Source of the DNA: Bacteroidota bacterium
Lineage (GTDB): Bacteria; Bacteroidota; Ignavibacteria; UBA10030; UBA6906
Reading direction: 5' to 3'
Length of the DNA: 7,440 nt
Assembly (NCBI GenBank): GCA_003541875.1
Contig: DPLS01000167.1
Span: 1 to 7,440 of the forward strand
Part shown: positions 6,316 through 7,440 of the stretch, in pieces
Numbering within the stretch: position 1 is the stretch's first letter
Layout: every line of letters starts with the position of its first letter
Program-made: the position numbers and the translations under genes
The notes under the pieces: generated by a model
What the model saw: the letters and a program-made list of their open reading frames with translations, nothing else
Told to the model about the DNA's origin: nothing
Database searches by the model: none

Positions 6316-7138
6316 ACAGATCAAAGAGGCGGTCTCGTTCCTTCGAACCAAGACCGGCATGCAGCCCCCCATCGGAATCATTCTCGGTACCGGGCTGGGC
6401 GGTTTGGCAAAGGAGATTACGCCGGAGGTCATCGTTGACTACGGAGACATTCCTCACTTTCCGATTGCAACAGTTGAATCGCATCACGGCAAGCTGATCT
6501 TTGGAACGTTGGCGGGCAAGCGTGTGGTTGCCATGCAGGGGCGTTTTCATTATTACGAAGGCTATACGATGCAGCAGGTGACATTTCCTGTGCGGGTGAT
6601 GAAGATTCTGGGCGTGAGTACTCTGCTCATCTCAAATGCAGCGGGCGGAATGAATCCCCAGTTCTCCCGCGGAACAATTATGATCATCGCCGACCACATC
6701 AACCTGCTCGGCGACAACCCGCTGATCGGGCCCAACGACGAGACGCTGGGACCCCGGTTCCCCGACATGTCGGAGCCGTACAGCAAGGAGCTTGTCCGGC
6801 TGGCGGAGGATGTGGCGCTCCAGATGAAGATCCGCACGGAGCGAGGGGTTTTTGTGGCGGTGCCCGGGCCGAACCTGGAAACGCGGGCGGAATACCGCTT
6901 TCTCCGCCTGATCGGCGCGGACGCGGTGGGAATGTCCACCGTTCCGGAGAACATCGTAACGAACCACATGGGGATGAAGGTGCTCGGCTTCTCCATCATC
7001 ACCGACGAGTGTTTTCCGGACGCCCTGCAGCCGGCGAACGTGGCCGACATCATCGCCGTCGCCAACCGGACCGAACCGCACCTGACCGCGATCATGAAGG
7101 CGGTCGTGGAACGCCTTCCCGCAGAGCGGGGATCCTGA
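6299..7138 (+). CDS. punA: Purine-nucleoside phosphorylase, trimeric (PNP/MTAP family)
   Basis: A complete 279-residue enzyme of the trimeric PNP class. It phosphorolyses purine nucleosides to free base and (deoxy)ribose 1-phosphate in purine salvage. Landmarks: ILGTGLGG (28-35, phosphate loop), H63-[13 protein letters not shown] (79-89), SNAAGG (112-117), [11 protein letters not shown] (190-200) with the base-binding E194, VGMSTVPE (210-217) with M212, and [11 protein letters not shown] (231-241). D236 aligns with human Asn243, the residue that favours 6-oxopurines; Asp there is seen in the related methylthioadenosine phosphorylases. The ATG overlaps the end of divIVA by 17 bases and has only a weak GAAG ahead of it; an upstream in-frame stop at 6284-6286 leaves no earlier start, so translation is probably coupled to divIVA. 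GC content jumps in the middle of the gene (see findings). Confidence 0.95.
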   Translation: MTELRKQIKEAVSFLRTKTGMQPPIGIILGTGLGGLAKEITPEVIVDYGDIPHFPIATVESHHGKLIFGTLAGKRVVAMQGRFHYYEGYTMQQVTFPVRVMKILGVSTLLISNAAGGMNPQFSRGTIMIIADHINLLGDNPLIGPNDETLGPRFPDMSEPYSKELVRLAEDVALQMKIRTERGVFVAVPGPNLETRAEYRFLRLIGADAVGMSTVPENIVTNHMGMKVLGFSIITDECFPDALQPANVADIIAVANRTEPHLTAIMKAVVERLPAERGS

Positions 7139-7142
7139 GGCC

Positions 7143-7440
7143 ATGTTCAAAGAGCTGACCGACAGACTGTCCTACCCCGCGCTCGAGCAGGAGATCCTCC
7201 GCTTCTGGAAGGAACGGCGGATCTTCGAGCAGAGCATCTCGTCTCGCGAAGGGCAGCCGGGCTTCAATTTCTTCGAGGGCCCCCCCACGGCCAACGGGCG
7301 CCCCGGTATCCATCACGTCATGGCACGCACGCTGAAGGACCTGGTGTGCCGCTACAAGACCATGACCGGCTTCCAGGTGCACCGGAAGGCCGGATGGGAC
7401 ACGCACGGCTTGCCCGTGGAGATCGAGGTCGAGAAGCGGC
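7143..7440 (+). CDS. ileS: Isoleucyl-tRNA synthetase, type 2, N-terminal part (runs off the window)
   Basis: Ninety-nine codons are visible and the frame is still open at the right edge. The start, [21 protein letters not shown] (its first 20 residues or so), is followed by [28 protein letters not shown] (43-59), [35 protein letters not shown]. These are the class I Rossmann start, the signature-motif region and the [10 protein letters not shown] segment shared by Ile/Val/Leu synthetases. The wording ([30 protein letters not shown]) fits the long, eukaryote-like type 2 IleS rather than the E. coli type. The enzyme charges tRNA-Ile with isoleucine in the cytoplasm. The HIGH motif reads GIHH (residues 56-59). 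The gene begins four bases after the phosphorylase stop, with GAGG at 7137-7140 and GGGGA at 7128-7132 as possible ribosome sites. KMSKS, editing and anticodon domains lie outside the window. Confidence 0.93.
   Translation, partial: MFKELTDRLSYPALEQEILRFWKERRIFEQSISSREGQPGFNFFEGPPTANGRPGIHHVMARTLKDLVCRYKTMTGFQVHRKAGWDTHGLPVEIEVEKR

Overview
The window is a bacterial chromosomal segment with two gene blocks transcribed away from each other around a 193-base divergent spacer (4843-5035). GC is about 50% over most of it and rises to about 65% in the last 720 bases. The best taxonomic guess is the Bacteroidota/Chlorobiota/Ignavibacteriota (FCB) neighbourhood. This rests on the combination of a DivIVA-domain protein, a trimeric PNP with an Asp at the base-specificity site, an eukaryote-like (type 2) isoleucyl-tRNA synthetase and a cytosolic TPR protein. 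It is an inference, not a demonstrated placement.

Left block, all on the minus strand, read from right to left. First comes a 472-residue protein made of twelve gapless 34-residue TPRs, followed by a likely Rho-independent terminator. Next are larE (sulfur transferase for the nickel-pincer cofactor), a POT-like major facilitator transporter, a hotdog-fold acyl-CoA thioesterase, and a small c-type haem lipoprotein of the cytochrome P460 type. The last four lie 62 to 78 bases apart with no convincing terminator between them, so they could share a transcript, but no common pathway is evident.

Right block, all on the plus strand: yggS (PLP homeostasis), divIVA, a purine-nucleoside phosphorylase overlapping divIVA by 17 bases, and the start of ileS four bases after the phosphorylase stop. 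The last three are tightly packed and almost certainly one operon. The order yggS, divIVA, ileS recalls the end of the Gram-positive division cluster (ylmE, sepF, ylmG, ylmH, divIVA, ileS), here without the middle genes and with a phosphorylase inserted.

Most notable points: the IleS signature motif is GIHH instead of HIGH; LarE has three active-site cysteines, suggesting the iron-sulfur form; GC content steps up inside the phosphorylase gene; and yggS appears to have a very short leader. No mobile element, CRISPR array, tRNA or rRNA is visible, and no wholly new multi-gene system could be recognised. There is no gene-free stretch over 300 bases.
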